Assembly (NCBI GenBank): GCA_016789745.1
Contig: JAEUQF010000396.1
Span: forward strand, 1 to 64,000
Length of the DNA stretch: 64,000 nt
Source of the DNA: Bryobacterales bacterium
Lineage (GTDB): Bacteria; Acidobacteriota; Terriglobia; Bryobacterales; Bryobacteraceae
Direction of reading: 5' to 3'
The position numbers and the translations under genes are program-made. This document shows, in pieces, positions 16,940-25,613 of the stretch. The notes beneath the pieces were generated by a model. That model saw only the letters and a program-made list of their open reading frames with translations. It was not told the origin of the DNA and made no database searches. Position 1 is the first letter of the stretch. Every line of letters begins with the position of its first letter.

Positions 16940-17926
16940 GTGCTATCGGTCTCACCCCTGCTGGCTGTCGTCGGCCCCACCGGGTCCGGGAAGAGCGCAC
17001 TTGCCCTGTTCCTCGCCCAAGTGTTCGACGCGGAGATACTCAATTGCGATTCGCTGCAAGTGTATCGTTATTTCGATATCGGTACAGCAAAGGCCTCGCG
17101 CGAGGATCTGCGTATCGTACCGCACCATTTGATAGATGCGGTGGACCCGGATCAGGTGTACACCGCCGGGGAGTTTGCCCGCGATGCTCGCCGGATCGCC
17201 GTCGAGATTGCCTCCCGGGGCCGCATTCCCATTGTTGTGGGTGGAACCGGCTTCTACCTGCGCGCCATGCTCGATGGGTTGTCGCCGAGTCCCGCGAGGG
17301 ACGAAGCACTCCGCCAGAGACTCCAGGCGCGTGAGCAGCAGCGCCCCGGATCGCTCCACCGTTTGCTGCGGCGGCTGGATCCCGCGGCGGGGCAGCGCAT
17401 CCATCCGAACGACACCAACAAGACCATCCGTGCGCTGGAGCTCCGGATCCTGGCACGCCGCCCGGCGGCCGAGCTCTTCGAAGAAGGGGGCACGCCCCCG
17501 CTGGAGGGCTTCGAACCCGTGCTGCTCGGGCTCGACCCACCCCGCCAGGCGCTCTACGATGTCCTAAACGCCCGCTGCGAGCATATGTTCGCCGCCGGAT
17601 TGAAAGAAGAAGTGCGCGACTTGTTAACTCGCTTCGGCCCCCATTGTAAGCCGTTCGAGGCGATTGGCTATAAAGAAACGGTACAGTTGTTACAAGAAAC
17701 CATTACCTTCTCCGAGGCGCTGGAGCAAATGCAACGGCAGACGCGTCACTATGCCAAGCGCCAGTGGACGTGGTTCAAACGGGACACTCGGGTGTCCTGG
17801 ATTCCCGGATTCGGACACTTGCCGGAAACCCAACAAATCGCTCTGGAAACAATTCGAAACAAAAGCCCGCGAAGCCAAAATTTTCTGCTCTCCTCACGGA
17901 ACAAAAGCACCCCTGCCACGTATTAG
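16940..17926 (+). CDS. miaA: tRNA dimethylallyltransferase MiaA
   Basis: Adds a dimethylallyl group to A37 of tRNAs that read UNN codons. The 328-residue protein starts at a GTG. The P-loop GPTGSGKS is at residues 12-19. The following NCDSLQVYRYFDIGTAK carries the family's DS-x-Q-x-Y substrate motif, and VVGGTGFYLRAML and RQTRHYAKRQWTWFKRD are further MiaA signatures. The last twenty or so residues are unlike the family and may be a variable tail. It is divergent from the TPR-Omp85 operon. Confidence 0.95.
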   Translation: MLSVSPLLAVVGPTGSGKSALALFLAQVFDAEILNCDSLQVYRYFDIGTAKASREDLRIVPHHLIDAVDPDQVYTAGEFARDARRIAVEIASRGRIPIVVGGTGFYLRAMLDGLSPSPARDEALRQRLQAREQQRPGSLHRLLRRLDPAAGQRIHPNDTNKTIRALELRILARRPAAELFEEGGTPPLEGFEPVLLGLDPPRQALYDVLNARCEHMFAAGLKEEVRDLLTRFGPHCKPFEAIGYKETVQLLQETITFSEALEQMQRQTRHYAKRQWTWFKRDTRVSWIPGFGHLPETQQIALETIRNKSPRSQNFLLSSRNKSTPATY

Positions 17927-17950
17927 ACAGTGAAGCGCACGGCAAGCAGC

Positions 17951-17978
17951 CAAGGATGACACCTAGAAAGCATCCTTG
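17951..17978 (+). other. Hairpin between miaA and the small exported protein
   Basis: CAAGGATG at 17951-17958 is perfectly complementary to CATCCTTG at 17971-17978, with a twelve-base loop. No T-run follows, so it is a weak terminator candidate. The TTGACA at 17976-17981 matches a -35 consensus, but I see no clear -10 at the right distance. Confidence 0.35.
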
Positions 17979-18006
17979 ACAAGAAAAGATAGCCGGAAGC
18001 TGATCT

Positions 18007-18036
18007 ACTTAGCCCGCGAATTTCGCCTGACTAAGT
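18007..18036 (+). promoter_or_regulatory. Stem-loop in the leader of the small exported protein
   Basis: ACTTAG at 18007-18012 pairs with CTAAGT at 18031-18036, and inside it GCGAA and TTCGC can pair. The element sits about 40 bases before the start codon and just upstream of a GAGGAGA ribosome-binding site. It could stabilise the transcript or control translation. Confidence 0.35.
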
Positions 18037-18078
18037 GAAGAGCATAAGAAAGAAACAACCGAGGAGACAGACACCACC

Positions 18079-18423
18079 ATGAAGAAGATGATTTTTGGTT
18101 TCGCCCTGATGAGCCTGGCCGTTGCGAGCGCCGCGGACACCTATCGCGTTACCCTGTTCCAGCCCTCCGTCGTGAATGGCAAGGAACTGAAGCCGGGTGA
18201 CTACAAGCTTACGCTCGATGGCAACAAGGCTATCATCAAGCAGGGCAAGGAGCAGGTGGAAGCGCAGGTGAAGGTGGAATCCACCGAGAACAAGTTCAAT
18301 GCGACGTCGGTGCGCTATAACAACGGCGACGGCAAGTTCAAGGTGCAGGAGATCCGCATCGGCAACACGAAAACCAAGCTCGTGTTCCCGGCCGATGGCC
18401 AGGGCACTGCCGCCGGCCTCTAA
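18079..18423 (+). CDS. Small exported protein of unknown function
   Basis: A 114-residue protein with a short signal peptide (MKKMIFGFALMSLAVASAA). The mature part is about 95 residues of predicted beta-strands (TYRVTLFQPSVVNG, GDYKLTLDGNKAIIKQGK, TSVRYNNGDGKFKVQEI) and probably folds as a small beta-sandwich. Proteins of this kind are frequent in Acidobacteria and have no assigned role. Strong expression is suggested by the GAGGAGA ribosome-binding site, the structured leader and lysine encoded almost only by AAG (inference). It stands alone between miaA and a methyltransferase. Confidence 0.8.
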   Translation: MKKMIFGFALMSLAVASAADTYRVTLFQPSVVNGKELKPGDYKLTLDGNKAIIKQGKEQVEAQVKVESTENKFNATSVRYNNGDGKFKVQEIRIGNTKTKLVFPADGQGTAAGL

Positions 18424-18434
18424 ACGCGATCCAT

Positions 18435-18460
18435 GGCGCGGGGTCTTCGGGTCTCGCGCC
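18435..18460 (+). terminator. GC-rich hairpin after the small exported protein
   Basis: GGCGCG at 18435-18440 pairs with CGCGCC at 18455-18460, and three further pairs form with wobble. No T-run follows. The rest of the gap up to 18652 shows no gene that I can support. Confidence 0.25.
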
Positions 18461-18652
18461 GTAGAGAAAGCAGGGGCGGTACAACTCACCGTCAACGCTC
18501 GATGTTCTGTTCCCTCCGCAAGCAACCGGCAAGAACAAGTACGTTTTCTGTACACTAAGCATCCAGTGCCGGGCAGAGACGCTTTCGAAGTGGGAACCAG
18601 AGCTGACCGCGCTGCGCTTGCGCGCGCGGGTGAAAAAGCGAAAAGCTAAATC

Positions 18653-19459
18653 ATGAGCGGCCAACGTTGGGATACCAGCCTCTACGACGCAAAACATAGC
18701 TTTGTCACAAAGTACGGAGAGGATCTGCTGGCCCTGCTTGCTCCGAGGGCGGGCCAGCGTATCCTCGATGTCGGTTGCGGCACCGGACACCTCACGGCGC
18801 AAATCGCCGCCACCGGTGCCGAGGTCGTCGGCCTGGATCACTCCGCGGAGATGCTCTCCCAAGCCCGCGCCGCTTATCCTTCCCTCACCTTCCTTCAGGC
18901 AGATGCCGCTAACTTCACCGTCGAACAATCGTTCGATGCCGTATTTTCCAACGCTGCACTCCACTGGGTGCGCGATGCCGCAGGAGCCGTTCGCAGCATC
19001 CGCGCTGCCTTGAAACCCGATGGGCGCTTCGTTGCCGAATTCGGCGGCCACGGCAATATCCCCCGCATCGCACAAGCTGTTCGGCAAAGTATCACCGAAC
19101 TGCACGGCTCCGATGTCCCGCACGTCTGGTACTTCCCTTCCATTGCGGAATACGGCACGTTGCTGGAGGCCATCGGCTTGCTACTGGAAGCCGCCTGGCT
19201 TTTCGATCGCGTCACTCCCCTCGACGGCGACGACGGCATGGCGCACTGGATCCGCATGTTCGGCGGCGGCATGATGCCGGGCTTCTCCGACGCCGACCGC
19301 GAACCCATCATCGCCCGGGCCGTCGCGAAGCTTGAGCCGCAACTGCGCATCGATGGCCGTTGGTACGCCGACTACAAGCGCCTGCGCGTCGTCGCTAGAA
19401 ACGGAAGCGCAACACCAGTTGTACCGATCGCGGCCCCCCCGTCTGCAGAATCGGCGTAA
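18653..19459 (+). CDS. Class I SAM-dependent methyltransferase (trans-aconitate methyltransferase-like)
   Basis: A 268-residue cytoplasmic methyltransferase. Motif I is ILDVGCGTGHLTAQIA, the acidic motif II residue follows in VVGLDHSAEML, and the motif around LQADAANF and NAALHWV matches the Tam group. Tam also has the SNAALHW phrase after the third strand, so trans-aconitate 2-methyltransferase or a close relative is likely, though the substrate is not proven. The last 65 bases overlap the 3' end of the convergent TonB receptor gene, which encodes its own C-terminus there. The final residues of this protein are unlike the family and may exist only because of that overlap. Confidence 0.75.
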   Translation: MSGQRWDTSLYDAKHSFVTKYGEDLLALLAPRAGQRILDVGCGTGHLTAQIAATGAEVVGLDHSAEMLSQARAAYPSLTFLQADAANFTVEQSFDAVFSNAALHWVRDAAGAVRSIRAALKPDGRFVAEFGGHGNIPRIAQAVRQSITELHGSDVPHVWYFPSIAEYGTLLEAIGLLLEAAWLFDRVTPLDGDDGMAHWIRMFGGGMMPGFSDADREPIIARAVAKLEPQLRIDGRWYADYKRLRVVARNGSATPVVPIAAPPSAESA

Positions 19460-22385
19460 GTCCGCTCCCCGGGCTGCCCGTCCCCAGCATCAGGTTCAAC
19501 AGCGACGTGCTCTGGCCGAACAGCGGGTTCGACAAAAACCGCACCGGGTCGGCAAAGTTCGTCTGGTTGAAGAGATTGAAGCCCTCTGCGCGGAACTGCA
19601 GTGCGCGCTTTTCCGTGAACCGCCAGTCGCGCCGCACCGCGAGGTCCACCTGCGACATACCGAATCCCATGATGGCATTGCGCCCCAGGTTGCCCTGCCG
19701 CGGTACCTGCACAAATGCCTCCGGATTCAATCGCCGCCCGCCCGGTGTATTGCGGTCGTTGATCCACAACGGCTGCCCGCCCACCCGGTCCGGCCGAAAG
19801 ATGTTCGAGAAGGCAATCCCAATGGAGTGCTCCGCGTTCAACAACGTCAACGGAAAGCCAGTGCGCGCCCGCATCATGCCGTCAACCGACCACCCCTCCA
19901 GCCACTTCGTCCCCTTACCAAACTCAAAGTTCAACGCCGCATTAAAAGAATGCCGCACGTCAAAATCGGAGTTGGCTCGATCCATCGCCGGCGTCAATCC
20001 GCTGCCCACCCAGAACAGCGCTGAATCGCTGGAGCCATCGTCAATCGAGTGCGCCCAAGAATAGCCAGCCAACGCCTGAAACCCCTGGCTTAGCCGCCGC
20101 CGGTACTGCAATTGCATCGAGTGGTAATCGGAGCGGCTGTGGTTGCTCACCAGAGCCAACTGGAACACATCCGTTGAGCCTGGGCCACCGATCTCGCGCC
20201 GCAACAATCCTCGCCCGCGCGAACCTGTATAGGCCACCGATACGACATCACGCGCGCCGAAAATGTGTTCCACCGATCCGCTCCACTGCTGCACCCGCGG
20301 CAGTTCCAGGTCGTTCGCAAAGCCGTAGCTCAGCAGGGTGGAGAAGATGCCGTTGCGACCGCTGGTGAACTGCGACAGGCTGAACGGGCCGCCATTGACC
20401 AAGTCCGTCGCTACGCTCAGCGACGAGCTGTAGAACATGCCATACCCGCCACGCAGCACTGTCTTGCCGGAGGCCGCCGGACTGAACGACACACCCACGC
20501 GCGGCGCGAAATAGCGATACCGTGTCCGCCACACCGCCTGTTTCGGGTCGAAGTTCACGCCTGTGCTGCGATCCTGCCCGCCGGTCTCTTCCAGAAAGAA
20601 CGAGGGCGCCGGGCTGAACTCCCAACGCATGCCGAACGTCGCGGTCAGCCGCGGATGAATCCGCCAGGTGTCCTGCAAGAAGGCCGAGTATTCCTCCACC
20701 GTGCTGCGGCTCACCTGCGGCGGCGCAATCGCGATCCACAGGTTGCGGACAGCAATCAAGTCCGCCAAACCCTCCGCCAGTACACTGATGCTCCCGGCCC
20801 GATCCTGGCGTTGTGGTGACAGCCGCCGCCAGTCCATCCCGCCGCGTAACTGGTGCGACCCCAGAGAAAACACCGCCGTCGGAATCACATTCCACTGGCT
20901 CTGCCGCCGCAGGCTTTCCTGGCCCAAGGCCAAACTGCCCGTGCCCGCGATACTCACCCGTACCAGTTCATCGCACAGCCCGTTACGAAAGAAGAAGGCC
21001 TGCGTCACCGGCTCGATGTAGCAGGCCGGATACGCCGACGGGTCCGCCGGGCTCCATTGCGAATCCGCGCTCGCATGCGAGTAGTTCCAGCGAATATCGG
21101 CGATCAGCCGCGGCGTGACTCGCCAGTTCGTGCCCATCGTGAACCCGCGCGACCGCATGTTCAATTCGCTGATCTGCACATTGCCGAAGCGGTTCGAAGA
21201 GGGCGATTCGAAGAATCGTCCGAACAGGCTGACGTTTCCCGTTAGCGCGTGGTCTAAACGCAGGCTCAGCGTATCCAGCCGCGCCGGGCGATTGTTTCTT
21301 CCGGTGAACTCAGCCAAGCCCTCCGCCAGCGGGTCGCCCGTCGGCATCGGGTAAAGCTGCAGCAGCCGCTGCACCCATACCGGGCCCTGCACGCGGGCCT
21401 CGGCCGTCGGCGATGGCGAGCGCCACGCAAACGGCTGCCGCAACCGCATGCCTTCATAGGTGCCGAAAAAGAACGTGCGATTGCGCTTCACCGGCCCGCT
21501 CAACGACGCCCCAAAGTCATTCATCCGCAGCGGCGCCCGCCGTTCCCCCACGCGATTCGCAAACCAGTCGTTCGCATCCAGCCGCTCATGCCGGAAATAT
21601 TGAAACAGCGATCCGTGGAATTCGTTCGACCCCGACCGGCTGCTCATCGCCACCTGCGCACCCGGCAATCGACCAAACTCCGGATTCGTCGTCGACGTCT
21701 GCAGCCGGAACTCGTCCAGCGCCTCCAGCGGCACCAGGTTGTGCATGCTGCCCAGCGCCGTCATCCCGGGCAAAGCGCCGCCGGTCGTCTGCGCCGCCGA
21801 CCCACCGCCGCTTACACCGCTATTCGCACTCACGCCGTCCACCGTGAAGTAATGCGCGTTGGGCCGCTGGCCGTTGGCCGTGAACTGCCCCGATTCGCCA
21901 CGCGTCGCCGGCGTCACCACCGATCCCGGCGCCAACTCGATCAGGCTCAGAATTCCGCGGCCGTTGATCGGCAGCCGCTCCATGTGGTCGCGCGACACCA
22001 GCGTACCCACCGACGCATCTTCGCTCGGAATCAGCGGCGGGGTGCCCTCCACCGTGATCGTTTCCTGCATGCTTCCCAGCGATAGCGTAAAGTCCACGCG
22101 CGCCGGCTGGGCTACGTCCAACTTCACACCAAAGCGCACTAACGTGCGAAACCCTTCCTTGCGAACCGTGATCTTATAGAGGCCTGGATGTAGCGCGGCG
22201 ATCACGTAGCCGCCGTCCGGCCGCGTAGTGGTGGTGCGCCGGAAGCCCGTCTCTTCGTTGACGATCTGGATGGATGCCTCAGGCACGGCCGCATCCACCG
22301 GGTCGCGAATGAGACCGGACAGATGGGTATACTGTTGCCCCTGCAACATAACCGCCGCGACAAACAATACCCCCAGGCGGACCAT
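19395..22385 (-). CDS. TonB-dependent receptor, Oar-like, with carboxypeptidase-regulatory domain
   Basis: Large outer-membrane protein of 996 residues. The start at 22385 (MVRLGVLFVAAVMLQGQ) gives a signal peptide; the frame is open further upstream to 22841 but that part shadows tpiA. Residues about 20-105 form a CarboxypepD_reg-like beta-sandwich (GLIRDPVDAAVPEASIQIVN, DGGYVIAALHPGLYKITV). The plug domain follows, with ERLPINGRGILSLIELAPG and FTVDGVSAN, and then a long barrel. The chain ends in an aromatic residue, as outer-membrane barrels do (VLRFRF). Receptors of this type are numerous in Solibacter-like Acidobacteria and presumably take up large ligands such as glycans or peptides. No exbB, exbD or tonB is in the window. 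Confidence 0.9.
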   Translation of the reverse strand: MVRLGVLFVAAVMLQGQQYTHLSGLIRDPVDAAVPEASIQIVNEETGFRRTTTTRPDGGYVIAALHPGLYKITVRKEGFRTLVRFGVKLDVAQPARVDFTLSLGSMQETITVEGTPPLIPSEDASVGTLVSRDHMERLPINGRGILSLIELAPGSVVTPATRGESGQFTANGQRPNAHYFTVDGVSANSGVSGGGSAAQTTGGALPGMTALGSMHNLVPLEALDEFRLQTSTTNPEFGRLPGAQVAMSSRSGSNEFHGSLFQYFRHERLDANDWFANRVGERRAPLRMNDFGASLSGPVKRNRTFFFGTYEGMRLRQPFAWRSPSPTAEARVQGPVWVQRLLQLYPMPTGDPLAEGLAEFTGRNNRPARLDTLSLRLDHALTGNVSLFGRFFESPSSNRFGNVQISELNMRSRGFTMGTNWRVTPRLIADIRWNYSHASADSQWSPADPSAYPACYIEPVTQAFFFRNGLCDELVRVSIAGTGSLALGQESLRRQSQWNVIPTAVFSLGSHQLRGGMDWRRLSPQRQDRAGSISVLAEGLADLIAVRNLWIAIAPPQVSRSTVEEYSAFLQDTWRIHPRLTATFGMRWEFSPAPSFFLEETGGQDRSTGVNFDPKQAVWRTRYRYFAPRVGVSFSPAASGKTVLRGGYGMFYSSSLSVATDLVNGGPFSLSQFTSGRNGIFSTLLSYGFANDLELPRVQQWSGSVEHIFGARDVVSVAYTGSRGRGLLRREIGGPGSTDVFQLALVSNHSRSDYHSMQLQYRRRLSQGFQALAGYSWAHSIDDGSSDSALFWVGSGLTPAMDRANSDFDVRHSFNAALNFEFGKGTKWLEGWSVDGMMRARTGFPLTLLNAEHSIGIAFSNIFRPDRVGGQPLWINDRNTPGGRRLNPEAFVQVPRQGNLGRNAIMGFGMSQVDLAVRRDWRFTEKRALQFRAEGFNLFNQTNFADPVRFLSNPLFGQSTSLLNLMLGTGSPGSGLTPILQTGGPRSVQLVLRFRF

Positions 22386-22484
22386 CTGTACTTCTATTGT
22401 TGCGCGATTCGCTCCGGCGTGAGGCTTTGCCCGTTTGTCCCCAGCCGCCGGTGGACCGCCTGATACACTTGAATTTTCAGGCTT

Positions 22485-23234
22485 ATGAGAACACCACTGA
22501 TGGCCGGCAACTGGAAAATGTACAAAACTGCCGGTGACACGACCGCCTTTTTCGAAAAGTTCCTGCCGCTGGTTGCTTCGGCGACGGACCGCGACATCGT
22601 CATTTGCGCACCCTATGTCAACCTGCCGGCCGCGATTGCCGCCGTTTCGGGAAGCCGCGTCGAAGTTGGCGCGCAGAACCTGTATTGGGGTAAGGAAGGT
22701 GCCTTCACCGGCGAGATCTCCGGCCCCATGTTGACCGCCATCGGCTGCAAGTGGGTCATCGTCGGCCACAGCGAACGCCGTCAGTTCTTCGGCGAGACGG
22801 ACGCCACGGTGCTGAAGCGCACGCAGGCTGCCCTGGAGCATGGCCTGTTACCGATCGTCTGTGTCGGCGAACGGCTGGAAGAGCGCGAATCCGGCAGCAC
22901 GGAAGCGGTGCTGAAGACGCAGTTCGACGGCGGCATCGCCGGCCTCACGCCGGAGCAGTTTTCGAAGATCGCGATTGCCTATGAGCCGGTGTGGGCCATC
23001 GGCACCGGCAAGACCGCCACGCCCGAGATCGCCCAACAGGCCCATGCCTACATCCGCGGACTGATTGTGGAGAAGTTCGGCGAGGCCGCAGCCGCCGCGT
23101 CACGGATTCTGTACGGCGGCAGCGTGAAACCCGACAATGTCAAAAACCTGATGGGCCAGACCGATATCGACGGAGCGCTGGTGGGCGGCGCGAGCCTGGA
23201 ACCGGCCTCGTTTGGGGCCATCGTCAACCACTAA
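22485..23234 (+). CDS. tpiA: Triosephosphate isomerase
   Basis: Interconverts dihydroxyacetone phosphate and glyceraldehyde 3-phosphate. It has 249 residues, the standard length. The catalytic lysine is in GNWKMYK (Lys11), the histidine in VIVGHSERR and the glutamate in AYEPVWAIGTGKTAT. The phosphate-binding YGGSVKPDN and GALVGGASL close the barrel. It is divergent from the TonB receptor across a 99-base gap and heads a run of same-strand genes that encode four paralogous membrane proteins. No other glycolytic gene is adjacent. Confidence 0.97.
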   Translation: MRTPLMAGNWKMYKTAGDTTAFFEKFLPLVASATDRDIVICAPYVNLPAAIAAVSGSRVEVGAQNLYWGKEGAFTGEISGPMLTAIGCKWVIVGHSERRQFFGETDATVLKRTQAALEHGLLPIVCVGERLEERESGSTEAVLKTQFDGGIAGLTPEQFSKIAIAYEPVWAIGTGKTATPEIAQQAHAYIRGLIVEKFGEAAAAASRILYGGSVKPDNVKNLMGQTDIDGALVGGASLEPASFGAIVNH

Positions 23235-23250
23235 AAGACTGGTAGCAGGC

Positions 23251-23643
23251 ATGGACAGCCGGCATGTTTATCGGATGCGCTGGAGCGCTGCTCAGAACAC
23301 GCTGACTGTCTTTGCCTGCCTGTTTCTATTCCACGCGTCCCTGCTCCAGGGCACCATCCCGGCACTCGCGTGCATCGGCGGTGGTCTCGCGGCGTTGACA
23401 GTTCTGAAGTACGTCCGCCGGCGCGTGGAACTCGATGGCGAGATTCTGCGCATCTATCAACCGGGTTACGTCCGCGAACTGCGGGCCGTGGATGTTGAAA
23501 GCTGGGAGCGGCTCCCGACTGGCTGGACGTTCCACACTTCGAGGGGCGGCTGCGTCTTCCTGGAAGATGCATTCGCCTTCGACGGCTTTTTCGAAGACTG
23601 GCTTCGCCGCTTCCCGGACCGCACGGCTGTCGTCCTAACCTGA
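23251..23643 (+). CDS. Short membrane protein, paralog 1 of a four-gene array
   Basis: A 130-residue protein. The ATG at 23251 is chosen because the longer frame (23212) would run back into tpiA. It has an N-terminal VYRM motif, two membrane segments (about residues 15-50) and then a soluble part of about 75 residues. That part has RRRVELDGEILRI, VRELRAVDVESWE and FFEDWLRRFPDRT, which align by eye with the three longer paralogs downstream. It ends where the others continue into a second membrane domain, so it is a short or truncated member. The soluble part has the look of a small PH-like (YcxB-type) domain. Function unknown. It starts 16 bases after tpiA. Confidence 0.6.
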   Translation: MDSRHVYRMRWSAAQNTLTVFACLFLFHASLLQGTIPALACIGGGLAALTVLKYVRRRVELDGEILRIYQPGYVRELRAVDVESWERLPTGWTFHTSRGGCVFLEDAFAFDGFFEDWLRRFPDRTAVVLT

Positions 23644-23646
23644 GCC

Positions 23647-24513
23647 ATGCAACCAGACCCCGGCCGTGTCTACAGGATGGCGCCGGTTCAGGTCACCATC
23701 CACGATCTGCTGGGTCTGTGCTTCTTCGCCATAGCAACGCTGCCCCACCTTCGTCCCGACGGCCAGCGATGGCTGCTTTGTCTCGCCAGCGCCGTGCTGT
23801 GGTTGCCGGGACTCGCGATCCACTGGTATGCAAGGCGCGTACAACTTGTCTGGCTGGCCGATCGCCTCCGCTACCGCAACCTGTTTCGCACGCGCGAACT
23901 TCTGTTCACGGACATTGTTTCCTGGAACTACGGCGCGGACTTCGAATTCGAGACACGCCAGGGGCCTCCATTTCGCGTCACAAAGACCTTGGCCTTCGAC
24001 GAGGCGTTTCTCGCCTGGCTGCGGCAGTATCCGAATCGTACCGCCGAACTTCGAGCCAACACAGAAAAGCAGATTAAGGACGCGCTTCCGCAATGGGTTG
24101 TGGGTGCGCTTCTGGGTGCGTGGGGCTGGCTTCATCCCCAGCCATTCCCCGTCGTAGTGCTCGTGCTTCTGCTGGCTCCGTGGATGATGATCTTCTGGAT
24201 CCGCGCTCGCCCCAGGCAGAGCCAACCGGTCGATGAACTCGTCTGTCTCGCGTGGCTCTTCCCGGCAACTGCCCTGTCCAACCTGGCGAACAAGGATGCT
24301 CGTTTGCTCGTTGTCTGGGCCATGCCCGAAGTCGCGTTAGGCGGCGTCATCGGCTTGCTGCTGTTGGCGGCGTTCTTCCGGGCTCACCCTGCCCTATGCA
24401 AGAACAAAGCGGCACTGTTATCCGTAGTCTTTTTGTGGACGCCGATCGCTGTGTATGGACAAGTGGCGGCTGTGGGTATGCTTTGGAAGACCATACGCTC
24501 GATGTTTGCCTAA
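23647..24513 (+). CDS. Membrane protein, paralog 2 of a four-gene array
   Basis: A 288-residue integral membrane protein that starts three bases after paralog 1. It begins with RVYRM, then two membrane helices, then a soluble segment with RRVQLVWLADRLRYRNL, TRELLFTDIVSWN and FDEAFLAWLRQYPNRT. These match the same positions in the other three paralogs (R-x-x-L, REL-x3-DI-x2-W, FL-x-WL-x2-FPN). A second block of four or five hydrophobic helices follows from about residue 145. It lacks the C-terminal GAFGLPWR motif of paralogs 3 and 4. No enzymatic motif is visible and I cannot name a function. Confidence 0.65.
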   Translation: MQPDPGRVYRMAPVQVTIHDLLGLCFFAIATLPHLRPDGQRWLLCLASAVLWLPGLAIHWYARRVQLVWLADRLRYRNLFRTRELLFTDIVSWNYGADFEFETRQGPPFRVTKTLAFDEAFLAWLRQYPNRTAELRANTEKQIKDALPQWVVGALLGAWGWLHPQPFPVVVLVLLLAPWMMIFWIRARPRQSQPVDELVCLAWLFPATALSNLANKDARLLVVWAMPEVALGGVIGLLLLAAFFRAHPALCKNKAALLSVVFLWTPIAVYGQVAAVGMLWKTIRSMFA

Positions 24514-24563
24514 ACTCCACCCTGCCGCGCGCCGATGTCTGAAGCAGATCGCAGGATTCCGTT

Positions 24564-25613
24564 ATGGCAAGCCATATCTATCGCCTTCCGTTGTTCGTGC
24601 GCCTGCTGTACATTTCAGCTGCCGTAGTTGTCTTTGCGCTTGGCATGGGGACCTATCTCACGGTGACTCCTTCTATCGCAGCAACCAACTTGGTGCGGGC
24701 AATGATTGTCGCTACGGTTCCCGTTTCGCTGCTCGGTGCCGCCTGCATGGTCGCCTACGCCTATCGTGCCCGCCTGGAACTCACCCAGGAGTCGCTCACA
24801 TTTCGAGGACTCCTCCGTTCTCGCGAACTCCGCGCTGCCGACATCGCCGCCTGGCGAACGCGCGAACATCTTGAAATCCACACCACGGATGGCGTCCTTC
24901 GCGTTGCGCGGTCGCTGGTTCTGGTCGACGAAGTTCTGACTTGGCTGGAACGATTCCCCAACCTGGATGACATCGCACGGCAACAGGAACTGGCGGAGAT
25001 CGCGCGAACGGCACCGGACTCGCTACCTGAAGCGGAAACACTCGCTAACCTGGCGCGAGCCGAACGGGCATCTTGGCGGCTGAACCTCACGTCTTGGATC
25101 CTGGTGTTCTGGCTGTTGCTGTATCCTGTGCCTTTCCTCTCCCTCGCGTGTCTCACGGCGCTAGCGCCGTGGATTGCGGTCCTCTGCCTCAGAAGGCACA
25201 GGGGATATCTACAAGTGGCGGGGGAGCAACGACAACTCCGGCCGATGTTGATGGGCCCGATCCTGCTCCCCGGCGCCGCAATGTCGATGACAGCCATGAT
25301 CAATGCGCCATTCACCGGATTCGGCTTTATGCACGCTCTTCTCATCGCGGTGGCGACTGCGCCTCTCGTCATTGCGGTGCTTTGGGCGGATCCGTCGGCA
25401 CGGCGGTCCTTCAACGCTGTGTTCCTCCCGGTGTTCCTCCTCATGTACGGTGGTGGTGCCGTCACCCTCGGAAACGCGCTACTCGACGATACTGTTACTG
25501 CCTTTCACGCGCGCTCTATCCGCGGCAAACCGATGTGTGCTCGTGAGTATCCCGGCGCTTTCGGACTACCCTGGCGCAACGCAGTCCCGTGCACCACGGG
25601 AGCGCGGCGATGA
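24564..25613 (+). CDS. Membrane protein, paralog 3 of a four-gene array
   Basis: A 349-residue integral membrane protein. The N-terminal HIYRL motif is followed by two helices, a soluble segment with RARLELTQESLTFRGLLRSR, RELRAADIAAW and VLTWLERFPNLD, a charged helical linker, and a second block of about five membrane helices. The end carries WADPSARR and YPGAFGLPWRNAVPC, which recur almost unchanged in paralog 4, so they are likely to matter for function. Gene spacing is 50 bases after paralog 2 and a 4-base overlap (ATGA) with paralog 4. Function unknown. Confidence 0.65.
   Translation: MASHIYRLPLFVRLLYISAAVVVFALGMGTYLTVTPSIAATNLVRAMIVATVPVSLLGAACMVAYAYRARLELTQESLTFRGLLRSRELRAADIAAWRTREHLEIHTTDGVLRVARSLVLVDEVLTWLERFPNLDDIARQQELAEIARTAPDSLPEAETLANLARAERASWRLNLTSWILVFWLLLYPVPFLSLACLTALAPWIAVLCLRRHRGYLQVAGEQRQLRPMLMGPILLPGAAMSMTAMINAPFTGFGFMHALLIAVATAPLVIAVLWADPSARRSFNAVFLPVFLLMYGGGAVTLGNALLDDTVTAFHARSIRGKPMCAREYPGAFGLPWRNAVPCTTGARR

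Noticed and set aside
17976..17981. A perfect TTGACA that could be a sigma-70 -35 box for the small exported protein.
   Set aside because: No TATAAT-like hexamer stands 16-18 bases downstream and the box is part of a hairpin, so I list only the hairpin.
18424..18652. A possible small RNA or tRNA in the gap before the methyltransferase.
   Set aside because: Apart from one GC-rich hairpin at 18435-18460 there is no cloverleaf, promoter pair or T-run. A short plus-strand frame crosses it but reads as a shadow.
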